A DNA stretch of 64,000 nucleotides from an uncultured Maribacter sp. (GCF_947500985.1 NZ_CANMTX010000001.1:620001-684000); one strand, 5' to 3'; shown: positions 42,792 through 52,742, numbered from the stretch's first letter. Program-made: numbers and translations. The notes: generated by a model from the sequence alone, not told the origin.

Positions 42792-44663
42792 TTATAAACT
42801 TAACTTAAAACCAAGTCGAACATTTCTACCCTTCGTAGTAAATGAAACTATCTCGGTATATTCTTCGTTTAAAATATTATCCACAGCTAAGAACGCTGAT
42901 AAATTTGTACAAAACTGATGCCTCAATTGTAAATTAGCCAAACTAAAACTATCTAAAGTCACGTTTGAAAAAGTAGCAAAATCGGTATCGGTTCTATCTG
43001 ATACATATTGATAAGATAGCCCTACAAAGGTTTTCTCTTTTATAACGTAACCAATAGTTGCATTGATTTTACTTTTAGGCACTCTCAATGCCAATTCTTC
43101 TTTAGAATTGGTATAGGTGTAATTAGCATCAAACGTTAGTCCTTTAGCTAGTTCTGAATTTAAACCTACTTCTACTCCATTAAAATGTGCTGTTTCAGCA
43201 GCGTTTCTATATTGACTTTCAAATGTAACTGGATCAATAGTTTCAAATACTATTCTGTCATCTTCAGTTCTATTAAAATACACTGCATTGATTGTAAAGG
43301 CATCTGAAATTTTATATTCCAAACCTCCTTCTAAAGTAGAATCTTCTTCTGGATCTAAATCAGGATTCGCCCCAAACGGACCATATAACTGCGATAAATT
43401 AGGTGAAATGTATGAAGTTGCATAACTACCCATAAACTTTAAATATCCGTCGTTAATACTAATTCTGTATGACGGATTTATATTATAAATGAAATTAGAA
43501 CCATAGTCACTATGGTTGTTTAATCGTACACCAGCATTTACATTAATACCCTGCTCACCAACATACACCGCATTTAAATAAGGATCAATCGTATTAGAGT
43601 TGTATTCCTCAGAGAATAGGGTTTTGTTGTCTATATAGTTCACACCAACTATAGTATGAATATTATCTGAAAACGTGTACTTATTAAAAACATCTAATAC
43701 ATAAGATTGTGAATCGAAAGTTGCCGGAAAGCTAGATTCAAACGATCTCGTAATCTGATTAAATGCTGTATTCACATTAATACTTCCGCTTTCATACCCA
43801 TATTTAGAACTTAACCCAAATCTAGATTGTTCACTTGTAAAATAGTAATCTGCATCTTCAATCGGGAAACCATTATCGAAATCGCTATTTAATTTGTTAT
43901 AGAATGCCGATGCATTTACCACAAAGCGATCAGAAAATTGATATCCTAATTTTAGATTACCGTCGATCCTAGAAACTACATCTAATTCTGTACCTATTGC
44001 AGCCGATAATCCATCTGTAAATTGATGCCCTCCTGAGCCTAAAACAGATAATTTTCCATGCTTAGCCGTTAGGTTCACTGTATTCGAAATATCAGAAATA
44101 TTATAATTCTGATCGCCTTCCGTTTGGTTGGTTCCAAAACTTGAAATAACATCAAGTGCAAGGCCTTCTTTCTTGGCTTTCTTCGTTGTAATATTTATTA
44201 CTGCCGTTGCTGCTGAATTTCCATAAAGTGTACTCGCAGCACCTTTTAAAATTTCGATACTTTCAATTTGTGCCGTATTCAACAATCTTAAATCATACTC
44301 TGCGCTTGTACCCGATGGATCCGATACTTGAATACCATCGATAACAACCAAAACTTGACGATTATTACCACCTCTAACAAAAGTAGAAAGGTTCTGACCG
44401 GCATAACTTCTGGTACCGTTAATTTCAATTCCGCTTTTCGTGTTGATAATTTCAGCAACCGAACGTCCCTGATTCTGCTCCAATTCTTTTTGAGAAATAG
44501 TAATTACGGCCTTACCCGAATTTTCACGCTTTAATTCAAAACGCGAATCACTAACTACAACCTCATCTAATTGTAACGTTTTGGTAGAATCTTGTTCTTG
44601 CTGTGCTCCTACTTTAGCACATAGTAATACAGTGACCGCTGGCCACAATAAATAATTTTTCAT
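42792..44663 (-). CDS. TonB-dependent receptor, probably cobalamin (BtuB-like)
   Basis: 623 residues, signal peptide ending KVGAQ. TonB-box-like LQLDEVVVSD, plug with EINGTRSYAGQNLSTFVRGG and DGIQVSDPSGTSAEYDLRLL, STLYGNSAATAVINITTKK; then a 22-strand-type barrel ending LRLGFKLSL. Plug and barrel length fit BtuB. The upstream cobalamin riboswitch on the same strand strongly supports a corrinoid substrate. Divergent from a Btu-type ABC transporter. Confidence 0.9.
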   Translation of the reverse strand: MKNYLLWPAVTVLLCAKVGAQQEQDSTKTLQLDEVVVSDSRFELKRENSGKAVITISQKELEQNQGRSVAEIINTKSGIEINGTRSYAGQNLSTFVRGGNNRQVLVVIDGIQVSDPSGTSAEYDLRLLNTAQIESIEILKGAASTLYGNSAATAVINITTKKAKKEGLALDVISSFGTNQTEGDQNYNISDISNTVNLTAKHGKLSVLGSGGHQFTDGLSAAIGTELDVVSRIDGNLKLGYQFSDRFVVNASAFYNKLNSDFDNGFPIEDADYYFTSEQSRFGLSSKYGYESGSINVNTAFNQITRSFESSFPATFDSQSYVLDVFNKYTFSDNIHTIVGVNYIDNKTLFSEEYNSNTIDPYLNAVYVGEQGINVNAGVRLNNHSDYGSNFIYNINPSYRISINDGYLKFMGSYATSYISPNLSQLYGPFGANPDLDPEEDSTLEGGLEYKISDAFTINAVYFNRTEDDRIVFETIDPVTFESQYRNAAETAHFNGVEVGLNSELAKGLTFDANYTYTNSKEELALRVPKSKINATIGYVIKEKTFVGLSYQYVSDRTDTDFATFSNVTLDSFSLANLQLRHQFCTNLSAFLAVDNILNEEYTEIVSFTTKGRNVRLGFKLSL

Positions 44664-44751
44664 TCGTTTAAATTCATAAACGGGAGCGTAGTATGTCTGT
44701 ACCCATACGCAAACTTTTATCCCGAAAGTTTAACAATATTTGTTTGAATAA
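44664..44751 (-). promoter_or_regulatory. expression platform between riboswitch and btuB
   Basis: On the minus strand CGGGA (44729-44733 region) can pair with TCCCG near the start codon, enclosing an inner GCGTA/TACGC stem. An alternative AAACTTT/AAAGTTT hairpin also exists. These could expose or hide the start region in response to ligand. Folding was done by eye. Confidence 0.45.
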
Positions 44752-44990
44752 GGCAGGTCTCCTGACTTGTTTAATACTATTCTGCCTTCCCATGATTTCT
44801 GAACCGGTTCAGATTTCAAAGTGGCTTTGAAGTAAACAGCACCTTCTTAAAAAGAAGTATCAAACAAAATCTATTCGCCAATAGATAGGTTTGAAATAAA
44901 CTTACAGTTGCGGGAACAGCTCTAGATTTTCACTAGATTCCCTTTTAATTTCATCACCAAAAGCAATGAAAACCAAAATTCACGGCGAAA
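44752..44990 (-). ncRNA. cobalamin riboswitch
   Basis: Minus-strand landmarks in order: GGTGATGAAATTAAAAGGGA, then GGTGAAAATCC-like AGTGAAAATCTAGAGCTG, CCCGCAACTGTAAG, GCCACT, GGGAAGGC, and the B12 box AGTCAGGAGACCTGCC (44752-44767). This is the full adenosylcobalamin aptamer pattern. It lies 88 bases before the BtuB-like gene. The 398-base gap between the two divergent units is filled by this element, its expression platform and the btuF-side promoter. Confidence 0.93.
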
Positions 44991-45033
44991 GTAAACATTT
45001 AGTTTAATCTTTCTCGCTAAACTTTTATAATAC

Positions 45034-45041
45034 TACTTTTG
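45034..45041 (+). promoter_or_regulatory. -7 element of the btuF-like promoter
   Basis: TACTTTTG (TAnnTTTG type), 21 bases before the ATG at 45063. It starts downstream of the riboswitch, so the transporter mRNA does not carry the aptamer. Confidence 0.45.
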
Positions 45042-45062
45042 AAAAACAGACTAGATATAACC

Positions 45063-46211
45063 ATGTTTAAACGCTTACTTATTATTAGTTACCTTCTTTT
45101 GTTATGTGGATGCAAACAGCAGAAAAAAGATATAACACAAGATCAAAACACTACCAGTATTACACCTATACGGTACGCCAGTGGTTTTTCAATCGAAAAT
45201 CAAAGCAACGGAATTACGATCATCAAAGTCTTAAAACCTTGGGCAAATTCAGAAACTACTTATACATATGCGTTAGTTCCAAAAAAAAATCAAGCTAAAA
45301 TAACCCTAAACAAAAGTGAATATGACGCCATAATTTCAACTCCTGTAGAAAATATTGTGGTAACCTCAACAACTCATATACCTGCTTTAGAAGAATTAGA
45401 AGTTTTAAACAATCTTATTGGCTTTCCCGATACCAAATATATTTCATCTAAAGCCACGAGAAAAAAAATTAATTCTGGAGCTATTGTAGAATTAGGAGTC
45501 AATGAAAGTCTGAATACCGAAGCGGTCTTAAATCTTCAACCAGATCTTATTATCGGCTTTGCCATAAATGACGGTAACAGCACCTACGAAACTATTGAAC
45601 GCGCTAATATTCCTGTAGTTTATAATGGCGATTGGGTTGAAGAAACACCTTTAGGAAAAGCGGAGTGGATTAAATTCTTTGCTCCTTTTTTCAATAAAAC
45701 CAAAGAAGCTGATGCTGTTTTTAATAAAATTGAAAAATCTTACTTAGAAGCCAAAACGCTAGCTTCTAAAGCTGAAAACAAACCTACCGTAATGAGTGGA
45801 GCTATGTTTAAAGATGTTTGGTATTTACCTGGCGGAAAAAGTTGGGCAGCGAATTTTCTAGAAGATGCCAATGCTGATTACCTTTGGAGCTCAACGGATG
45901 AAAACGGAAGCCTCTCTTTAAGTTGGGAGAGTGTTCTTGATATTGGGCAACATGCCGAATATTGGATTGGACCAGCACAATTAGCTACTTACCAAGAAAT
46001 GGAAGCATCAAGTCAGCATTATACACAGTTCGATGCCTTCCAGAATAGAAAAGTATTTTCCACAGCAAATACTTTAGGGGAAACTGGTGGCACTTTATAT
46101 TATGAATTAGGTCCACAAAGACCAGACCTTGTGTTGAAAGATTTAATCCATATTTTACACCCTGGGTTACTACCTAATTACGAACCCTACTTTTTTAAAC
46201 CACTTCTTTAA
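45063..46211 (+). CDS. ABC transporter substrate-binding lipoprotein, cobalamin type (BtuF-like)
   Basis: 382 residues from ATG 45063; lipoprotein signal (LLLLCGCKQQ). Fold of the iron-siderophore/B12 binding family: IVVTSTTHIPALEEL, LNTEAVLNLQPDLIIGF, IPVVYNGDWVEETPLGKAEW and C-terminal LGPQRPDLVLKDL. The same fold binds ferric siderophores; the cobalamin assignment rests on the neighbour receptor and riboswitch. It ends directly before the permease start. Confidence 0.82.
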   Translation: MFKRLLIISYLLLLCGCKQQKKDITQDQNTTSITPIRYASGFSIENQSNGITIIKVLKPWANSETTYTYALVPKKNQAKITLNKSEYDAIISTPVENIVVTSTTHIPALEELEVLNNLIGFPDTKYISSKATRKKINSGAIVELGVNESLNTEAVLNLQPDLIIGFAINDGNSTYETIERANIPVVYNGDWVEETPLGKAEWIKFFAPFFNKTKEADAVFNKIEKSYLEAKTLASKAENKPTVMSGAMFKDVWYLPGGKSWAANFLEDANADYLWSSTDENGSLSLSWESVLDIGQHAEYWIGPAQLATYQEMEASSQHYTQFDAFQNRKVFSTANTLGETGGTLYYELGPQRPDLVLKDLIHILHPGLLPNYEPYFFKPLL

Positions 46212-47243
46212 TTGTCAAAACAATCTACATATAGCTTTCATTTTATAGCCTTACTGATGGTATTGCTTCTATGCTTTATTATTAATATTTGTTTAGGCTC
46301 TGTAAATATTTCATTTGTAGATACTCTAAAAGCGTTAATTGGAATAGCAACTAAAGGTTCTTCTAGCTACTATATCATTTGGGAGTATAGACTACCAAAA
46401 GCAATAACAGCTATATTGGTCGGTGGCGGACTCTCACTTAGCGGATTATTGATGCAGACCTTGTTCAGAAACCCCTTGGCAGGACCGTATGTACTTGGTA
46501 TTAGCTCTGGGGCTAGTTTAGGCGCTGCTTTATTAATTATGGGAACTTCGGTATTTTCTGGCGCATTCACCTTTTCTGCCTATAATGACATTACACTTGC
46601 TATTGCATCTAGTCTTGGTAGTTTTCTAGTATTATCACTAGTTCTTATAGTTGCAGCTAAAGTAAAAGATACCATGGCTCTATTGATTATCGGACTCATG
46701 TTTGGCAGTATAACAGCGGCTATTGTTAGCGTACTTTCTTATTTCTCTAAAGCTGAAAAATTACAACAGTATATCTTTTGGTCTTTTGGTAGTTTAGGTA
46801 ATTTATCATGGGGACAATTACTCATAGTCGCGCTATGTACGATAATAGGAATTTTTCTAAGCATCATATCCATTAAACCTTTAAATGCTTTTTTGCTCGG
46901 CGAGAATTACGCTAAGAGTTTAGGTATAGGTTTACAAAAATCGCGATACATTATTATAATTGCCACAGGGTTACTGGCTGGGTCCATTACCGCCTTTGCC
47001 GGTCCTATTGCCTTTGTGGGTTTAGCAGTACCTCACATCACCAAACAAATATTACACACTACTGATCATAAAATTCAAATTCCCGCTGTACTTTGCTGTG
47101 GGGCAATTTTAATGTTGATATGCGATACCATAGCCCAACTACCAGGTTCTGTTAGTGTTTTACCTATTAATGCCATAACTAGTATATTAGGTGCTCCTGT
47201 AGTTATTTGGTTATTGGTACGTAAACAAAAAATGATATTTTAA
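46212..47243 (+). CDS. ABC transporter permease, FecCD/BtuC family
   Basis: 343 residues with about ten helices. Signature LLMQTLFRNPLAGPYVLGISSGASLGA and GAIAFVGL-like GPIAFVGLAVPHI near the ATPase contact loop. The start is TTG at 46212, immediately after the BtuF-like stop; the first ATG (46257) would remove part of the first helix. Pairs with the ATPase that follows. Confidence 0.87.
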   Translation: MSKQSTYSFHFIALLMVLLLCFIINICLGSVNISFVDTLKALIGIATKGSSSYYIIWEYRLPKAITAILVGGGLSLSGLLMQTLFRNPLAGPYVLGISSGASLGAALLIMGTSVFSGAFTFSAYNDITLAIASSLGSFLVLSLVLIVAAKVKDTMALLIIGLMFGSITAAIVSVLSYFSKAEKLQQYIFWSFGSLGNLSWGQLLIVALCTIIGIFLSIISIKPLNAFLLGENYAKSLGIGLQKSRYIIIIATGLLAGSITAFAGPIAFVGLAVPHITKQILHTTDHKIQIPAVLCCGAILMLICDTIAQLPGSVSVLPINAITSILGAPVVIWLLVRKQKMIF

Positions 47244-48042
47244 TTGTAAAACAAGAGACATCGAGCCTAATAATCTAAATAGCGTATTAAACATAGAAAA
47301 CCTTTCTATTGGTTATGATGAAACCGTCATCGCTTCTGCTATCTCATTTCAACTACAGAAAGGAGAACTTGCGGCGATTGTTGGTATCAATGGAATTGGA
47401 AAATCGACGTTTCTAAAAACATTAGGTAGATTTCAACCCTTGATATCCGGATCAATAAAAATTGAAGGAAAAGAATCGTCAACTTATAACGATTTGCAAA
47501 TGGCTTCAAAAGTAAGTGTGGTACTTACAGAATCTATTGCTTCTAAAAATCTATCGGTTTACGAGCTTTTGGCATTAGGTAGACAACCCTACACAAACTG
47601 GCTAGGTAAATTGGCTGATACCGATGTTTTCATCATTAATAAAAGTATTGCATTATTAGAACTAGAACCTTTCTTAGATAAAAAATGTTTTCAGTTAAGT
47701 GACGGTCAGTTACAACGGGCACTCATTGCAAGAGCTTTAATTCAAGATACCGATATTATTCTACTTGATGAACCTACTACTCACTTAGATTTGTACCACA
47801 AGGTTCAAATCTTAAAGCTTTTAAAATCTATTGCCCATAAAACAAATAAAGTAATATTATTCACTAGTCATGAAATTGAACTAGCTATTCAATTATGTGA
47901 TAAGATGCTTATTTTAGACGGAAGAGAGAATGCATTCAATGAGCCATGTAAATTAATAAAGAACAAAAATTTTGATTCCCTCTTCCCTGCCGATACTATT
48001 TCTTTTGATGCCAATACCGGCTCTTTCAGGATTATGAAATAG
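47244..48042 (+). CDS. ABC transporter ATP-binding protein (BtuD-like), start codon unclear
   Basis: The open frame runs from 47236 to 48042. Walker A (GINGIGKST, about 47383-47409), signature QLSDGQLQRALIA (LSDGQ instead of LSGGQ), Walker B DIILLDEPTTHLD and switch His in LFTSHEI are present. The ABC start IENLSIGYDET lies at about 47290-47322. Yet no ATG, GTG or TTG occurs in frame before Walker A; the first is TTG 47440, which would delete it. TTG at 47244 lies one base out of frame and meets TAA at once. Loss of one T there would give a normal start. Either a rare start (ATC 47260 or ATA 47290), a frameshift, or a sequence error. Confidence 0.75.
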
Positions 48043-48154
48043 AAATTTTAACATTTATCAGAAATTCAATTAGGTATGTTAATTAAAAACAGACCAGCTC
48101 ATTTAAACTTTACTACCCAATCAAGTATCTTTACCAGATTACTTTAATACAATA

Positions 48155-49504
48155 ATGAACGAAATTTATATTTACTTAATCATTGGAATCCTTTGTCTTG
48201 CCATCGGATTTTTTTTGGGTAACTATATTCAGCTTCTAAAAACAAAATCTCGTCAAAGCACTTTGGAAGAAAGAGAGCAGCAAATGCTGAACAACCTTTC
48301 TGTTTTTCAGAATAGATTAAAAGAGAGTGAGAATCATAAACTACAACTTCAATCAGATAAAGAAAAATTAGGTAATCAAATTGTTCGCTATCAAGCAGAT
48401 TTAGAAAACTTGCAAGAAAAGAATATTGAACAGAAACAAGAGGTTGAAAAGCTTCAAGAAAAATTCACTAAAGAATTCGAGAACCTTGCCAATAAAATTC
48501 TAGAGGAAAAGAGTTTAAAATTTACTGAGCGAAACGAGAAGAATATCAAAAACATTCTTACTCCGTTAAATGAAAAAATACTTCTTTTTGAAAAGAAGGT
48601 TGAAGAAAGTCAGAAAGAAAACATCAGTATACATTCTGCTTTAAAAGAACAATTACTGAACCTGCAGACTCAGAACATTAAAATTACCCAAGAAGCAGAG
48701 AACTTGACCAAAGCTTTAAAAGGTGACAGTAAAATGCAAGGTAACTGGGGCGAGCTGGTATTGGAGCGTGTGTTAGAGAAATCTGGTTTAGAGAAAGACC
48801 GTGAATATACCGTTCAACAAAGCTTTACTCGAGAAGATGGTAGCCGCGTGCTACCAGATGTTATCATCAACTTACCCGACGGTAAGAAAATGGTGGTGGA
48901 TTCCAAAGTATCTTTAACCGATTACGAGCGCTATGTAAATGCTGAAGATGAACTCAGAGAGAAGTTCTTAAAAGACCATATCAACTCCCTTAGAAGACAC
49001 GTAGATCAATTATCTGCCAAGAAATATGAGGATTTGTATGAAATGGAGAGTCCCGATTTTGTATTGATGTTTGTCCCGATAGAACCAGCATTTGCCATAG
49101 CTATCAATCAAGATAGTTCTTTATACAATAAAGCTTTTGAACAAAATATTATTATTGTTACTCCTTCAACACTTCTTGCTACCTTGCGCACCATTGATAG
49201 CATGTGGAACAGTGAGAAGCAACAACGAAATGCTATTGAAATAGCACGGCAAGCTGGTGCTCTTTATGATAAATTTGAAGGCTTTGTTGGCGACTTAATG
49301 AAAGTAGGCAAAAAGATCGACGAAGCTAAAGGAGAATACCGGGGTGCGATGAACAAATTAGTCGATGGTCGTGGTAATATTATCACTAGTATAGAAAAGC
49401 TTAAAAAAATGGGTGCTAAAGCGAAAAAATCCATACCCGAATCATTAATTAATCGCGCCATTGAAGATGACGATTTCGAAGAGGAACCTAAATTAAAATT
49501 ATAA
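48155..49504 (+). CDS. rmuC: RmuC family DNA recombination protein
   Basis: 449 residues. N-terminal membrane helix (about 3-23), a long coiled coil (about 35-190), then the RmuC nuclease-like core: MQGNWGELVLERVLEKSGL, LPDVIINLPDGKKMVVDSKVS, ESPDFVLMFVPIEPAFA and TPSTLLATLRTI. Limits DNA inversions in E. coli; the core resembles restriction-type endonucleases (D...D.K pattern). Stands alone. Confidence 0.93.
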   Translation: MNEIYIYLIIGILCLAIGFFLGNYIQLLKTKSRQSTLEEREQQMLNNLSVFQNRLKESENHKLQLQSDKEKLGNQIVRYQADLENLQEKNIEQKQEVEKLQEKFTKEFENLANKILEEKSLKFTERNEKNIKNILTPLNEKILLFEKKVEESQKENISIHSALKEQLLNLQTQNIKITQEAENLTKALKGDSKMQGNWGELVLERVLEKSGLEKDREYTVQQSFTREDGSRVLPDVIINLPDGKKMVVDSKVSLTDYERYVNAEDELREKFLKDHINSLRRHVDQLSAKKYEDLYEMESPDFVLMFVPIEPAFAIAINQDSSLYNKAFEQNIIIVTPSTLLATLRTIDSMWNSEKQQRNAIEIARQAGALYDKFEGFVGDLMKVGKKIDEAKGEYRGAMNKLVDGRGNIITSIEKLKKMGAKAKKSIPESLINRAIEDDDFEEEPKLKL

Positions 49505-49538
49505 TACCAACCATTAATTATATATTAAATCTAAACAC

Positions 49539-49904
49539 ATGAAAAAGATAGTATCATTACTTTTATTAAGCGTAGTCGTTATTGGTGCGCTGTATTATGC
49601 CTTTATATACTTCGTAACCTTTAGTGAAGGTGTACGCTCTGGAGAACTCATTAAAATTAGTCACAAAGGTGTCATGGCGAAAACTTGGGAAGGTGAAATA
49701 AGCCAAGGGATTTCTGGAGCTCAAATATTCTCTTTTTCTGTATTGGACAAAGACAAAGAAGTAATCGAAAAACTGCAAGAGTATCAAGGTCGATATGTAA
49801 AAATAAGCTATGTTGAAAGATATTCTACTTTCTTCTGGTTAGGTGATTCTAAATACTTTGTTACTGAGGTACACGCCGAAAAATCACCACATGTCAGAAA
49901 CTAA
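49539..49904 (+). CDS. small exported/membrane-anchored conserved protein
   Basis: 121 residues with an N-terminal membrane helix (about 5-24) and a short soluble domain (GELIKISHKGVMAKTWEGE, QGRYVKISYVERY, FFWLGDSKYFVTEV). No catalytic motif is seen. Similar short proteins in flavobacteria sometimes carry the label 6-phosphogluconate dehydrogenase, which nothing here supports. The end overlaps the thioesterase gene by 14 bases. Confidence 0.7.
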   Translation: MKKIVSLLLLSVVVIGALYYAFIYFVTFSEGVRSGELIKISHKGVMAKTWEGEISQGISGAQIFSFSVLDKDKEVIEKLQEYQGRYVKISYVERYSTFFWLGDSKYFVTEVHAEKSPHVRN

Positions 49905-50469
49905 GAAAGAAATTATCAAGTCTATGGAAAAGTTCAAAAGCGTAAGAGAGTCTAGAGTTTCTATCACCGAATTAATGCTTCCCTCCCATTCTAATTTTGG
50001 AGGAAAGGTACATGGCGGCCATATATTGAACCTAATGGATCAAATTGCCTTTGCATGTGCATCTAAACACTCTCAACAGTATTGTGTAACCGCATCTGTT
50101 AACCGAGTAAACTTTCTAAACCCTATTGAAGTTGGTGAACTAGTGACCTTGAAAGCTAGTATAAACTATACGGGTAGAACTTCTATGGTAGTTGGTGTTC
50201 GTGTAGAATCAGAGAATATTACATCTGGCACTAAAAAGCACTGTAATTCATCTTACTTTACCATGGTAGCAAAGGGAACAGATGGTAAAAATGTTCCCGT
50301 ACCAGGATTGATAATTTCTGACGACCAAGGTATTAGAAGATTTGCGCGTAGCAAATACCGCAAGTTAGAGGCTCAAGAAAGAGACACCAAATTTGAATCT
50401 AAAACCTTTAATTCAGAAGATTATATTAAAGAACTACAATCTGAAAATATTATGATTGAGATGAAGTAA
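49891..50469 (+). CDS. acyl-CoA thioesterase (hotdog fold)
   Basis: 192 residues from ATG 49891, chosen over the longer frame because MSETKKEI is typical. Motifs: ITELMLPSHSNFGGKVHGGHILNLMDQ (hotdog helix with catalytic Asp), SVNRVNFLNPIEVGELV and a C-terminal helical tail. Cleaves acyl-CoA. The gene overlaps the preceding one by 14 bases and the convergent pgl gene by 20 bases. Confidence 0.9.
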   Translation: MSETKKEIIKSMEKFKSVRESRVSITELMLPSHSNFGGKVHGGHILNLMDQIAFACASKHSQQYCVTASVNRVNFLNPIEVGELVTLKASINYTGRTSMVVGVRVESENITSGTKKHCNSSYFTMVAKGTDGKNVPVPGLIISDDQGIRRFARSKYRKLEAQERDTKFESKTFNSEDYIKELQSENIMIEMK

Positions 50470-51175
50470 GAAGCTTTGCCGCGGCAGCATCTAAAAACCA
50501 GACCAAGTCTTTTGTTTTAGGTGCTACGTGACTTGCAGGGTATTCTAAATACCCCTCTTCTCTATCTATAATAATCTTGACCTTTTCTGCCTTGCTTTCC
50601 CCTGTTACTAAAAAAGCAACAGTTTTTGCATTATTTATTATTCTTCCTGTTAAAGAAACTCTTCTTTGACCAGATTCTGGATGAATAGCTACTTCACAGT
50701 TATCGGGAGAAACCCAAAGGTTAATCTCATGTGGAAAAATAGATGCCGTATGACCGTCATCACCCATACCAAGAATAACTAAATCAAATTGAGGCAAGCC
50801 TAGTTCTTTTGGTAATTCTTTATCCAATAAATCACCATAACGCTTAGCTTCTGCCTTAGGATCATTTTCACCTTTTATTCTATGAATGTTTTGCTCAGGT
50901 ATATCAACTTTAGATATTAAATGCTCTACGGTCATTTTATAATTGCTCTCGGCATCATCTGGCGCTACACATCTTTCATCACCCCAATATAAGTGAATAG
51001 TACTCCAGTCTACTTCATTAGCAAACTCTTCCGCCAAAACATCAAATACAATTTTGGGCGTACTACCACCTGATAATGCTATATGAAAGGTTTTCTGTTT
51101 AGCTGACTTTTCAATCATATATTTAGAAAACTCTTCTGCAACCTTTGTTTTATTTTGATAAACCTTTACTTCCAT
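50450..51175 (-). CDS. pgl: 6-phosphogluconolactonase
   Basis: 241 residues from ATG 51175 (a GTG two codons earlier is possible). Motifs: HIALSGGSTPKIVFDVL, STIHLYWGDERCVAPDDAESNYKM, and FDLVILGMGDDGHTASIFP with the catalytic His. Hydrolyses 6-phosphogluconolactone. Follows zwf by 34 bases in one operon, the second step of the oxidative pentose phosphate pathway. Confidence 0.95.
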   Translation of the reverse strand: MEVKVYQNKTKVAEEFSKYMIEKSAKQKTFHIALSGGSTPKIVFDVLAEEFANEVDWSTIHLYWGDERCVAPDDAESNYKMTVEHLISKVDIPEQNIHRIKGENDPKAEAKRYGDLLDKELPKELGLPQFDLVILGMGDDGHTASIFPHEINLWVSPDNCEVAIHPESGQRRVSLTGRIINNAKTVAFLVTGESKAEKVKIIIDREEGYLEYPASHVAPKTKDLVWFLDAAAAKLLTSSQS

Positions 51176-51209
51176 CTTCACTTCAATCTTTTATTATCCT
51201 TCTAATTAA

Positions 51210-52742
51210 CTAGCAAATTACACAGTAACCAGATTCATCAGCTAAATTCTCACTGGGGTTTCTCCATTCTCCTACTCCTTCTATAAGTTCATTGGCATTT
51301 TCAGGACCCCAAACTCCGGCTGCATAACCGTACATTTTTACATCCTTACCATTTTTCCAATAATCTAAAATAGGATCGACAAATGCCCAAGCAGCCTCCA
51401 CTTCATCTGCTCTTGCATATAAAGTAGCATCACCTTGCATTGCATCTAACAATAGACGCTCATAAGCTTCCATCACGTGAGTCTCTGTTAAACTAGAATA
51501 GTAAAAATCCATATTTGCGCGTTCTACTTCAAAACCTTGCCCTGGAACTTTTACTCCGAATTTTATTAAAATACCTTCATCTGGTTGAATACGAATAACC
51601 AATTTATTATCCTTATTACTTATACCCGATTCCTTAAATATTTGATGATGTGGAGTTTTAAAATGAATTACTACCTCTGTAACTTTTGTAGGCATACGTT
51701 TTGCCGTTCTTACATAAAAAGGAACATCTGCCCAACGCCAGTTATCTACAAAGAATTTAACCGCTGCAAAGGTTTCAGTAGTTGAGTTTTTATCAACTCC
51801 CTCCTCTTCTCGATAACCATTAACTTCTTGTCCATCAATCTTAGAAGACACATATTGAGCTCTAATTGTATTTTCAAAAAGTGTCTTTTCGTCATTCATA
51901 ATCCTAAGCGACTTTAATGCTTTCAGCTTCTCATTACGAATTTCTTCCGCATCGGCACTCAATGGCGGCTCCATAACAATAAGAGCAACTATCTGTAATA
52001 AATGACTCTGAAACATATCTCTCAATGCGCCAGATTTATCATAATATCCACCTCTTTTTTCAACACCCACGCTTTCGGCATTTGTAATTTCTACGTGGTG
52101 AATATAATTTCTGTTCCAAAGTGGTTCAAAAATACTATTGGCAAAACGTGTTACCAATAAGTTTTGTACTGTTTCTTTTCCTAAATAATGATCAATTCTA
52201 AATATCTGCCCTTCTTTAAAATAGGTATGTAAACCATCGTTCAATTCTTTAGCAGACTCCAAACTGTATCCGAACGGTTTTTCAACTATAATTCTTCTCC
52301 AACCCGTAGATTCATTATTTAAACCTTGTTCAGATAAGTTCTTTGCAATTGGCTCATACAAACTTGGCGGTGTAGATAGGTAAAACATATGATTACCATC
52401 TGTACCATATTTCTGATCTAAATCTGATATACGTTTTTCTAAACGTTCGTATGATGTATCATAATCTGAGCCTAAATCTTCATAAAACAGTTTATCAGCA
52501 AATTTCTGAATATAATCCTCATCAAACTCCTCTCTTTCTTTTTTTAAATAAGGACTTTCTAGAACCACTTTACTTCTAAATTGTAAATCGCCCAAATCAC
52601 TTCTACTCACACCAAGAACCACAAAATTATCAGGGAGGTCATTGCCTTTATATAAATTGAAAATTGCGGGTATTAATTTTCTTGCTGTTAAATCTCCAGA
52701 TGCTCCAAAAATTACGAGCATTTGATTTTCTGTCTTTTTCAT
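51210..52742 (-). CDS. zwf: glucose-6-phosphate 1-dehydrogenase
   Basis: 510 residues from ATG 52742 (MKKTENQMLVIFGASGD); an upstream frame extension is unsupported. NADP site IFGASGDLTARKL, VEKPFGYSLESA, and the signature RIDHYLGKETVQNLL with the catalytic Asp-His. First enzyme of the oxidative pentose phosphate pathway. Heads the zwf-pgl operon, divergent from gnd across 184 bases. Confidence 0.97.
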   Translation of the reverse strand: MKKTENQMLVIFGASGDLTARKLIPAIFNLYKGNDLPDNFVVLGVSRSDLGDLQFRSKVVLESPYLKKEREEFDEDYIQKFADKLFYEDLGSDYDTSYERLEKRISDLDQKYGTDGNHMFYLSTPPSLYEPIAKNLSEQGLNNESTGWRRIIVEKPFGYSLESAKELNDGLHTYFKEGQIFRIDHYLGKETVQNLLVTRFANSIFEPLWNRNYIHHVEITNAESVGVEKRGGYYDKSGALRDMFQSHLLQIVALIVMEPPLSADAEEIRNEKLKALKSLRIMNDEKTLFENTIRAQYVSSKIDGQEVNGYREEEGVDKNSTTETFAAVKFFVDNWRWADVPFYVRTAKRMPTKVTEVVIHFKTPHHQIFKESGISNKDNKLVIRIQPDEGILIKFGVKVPGQGFEVERANMDFYYSSLTETHVMEAYERLLLDAMQGDATLYARADEVEAAWAFVDPILDYWKNGKDVKMYGYAAGVWGPENANELIEGVGEWRNPSENLADESGYCVIC

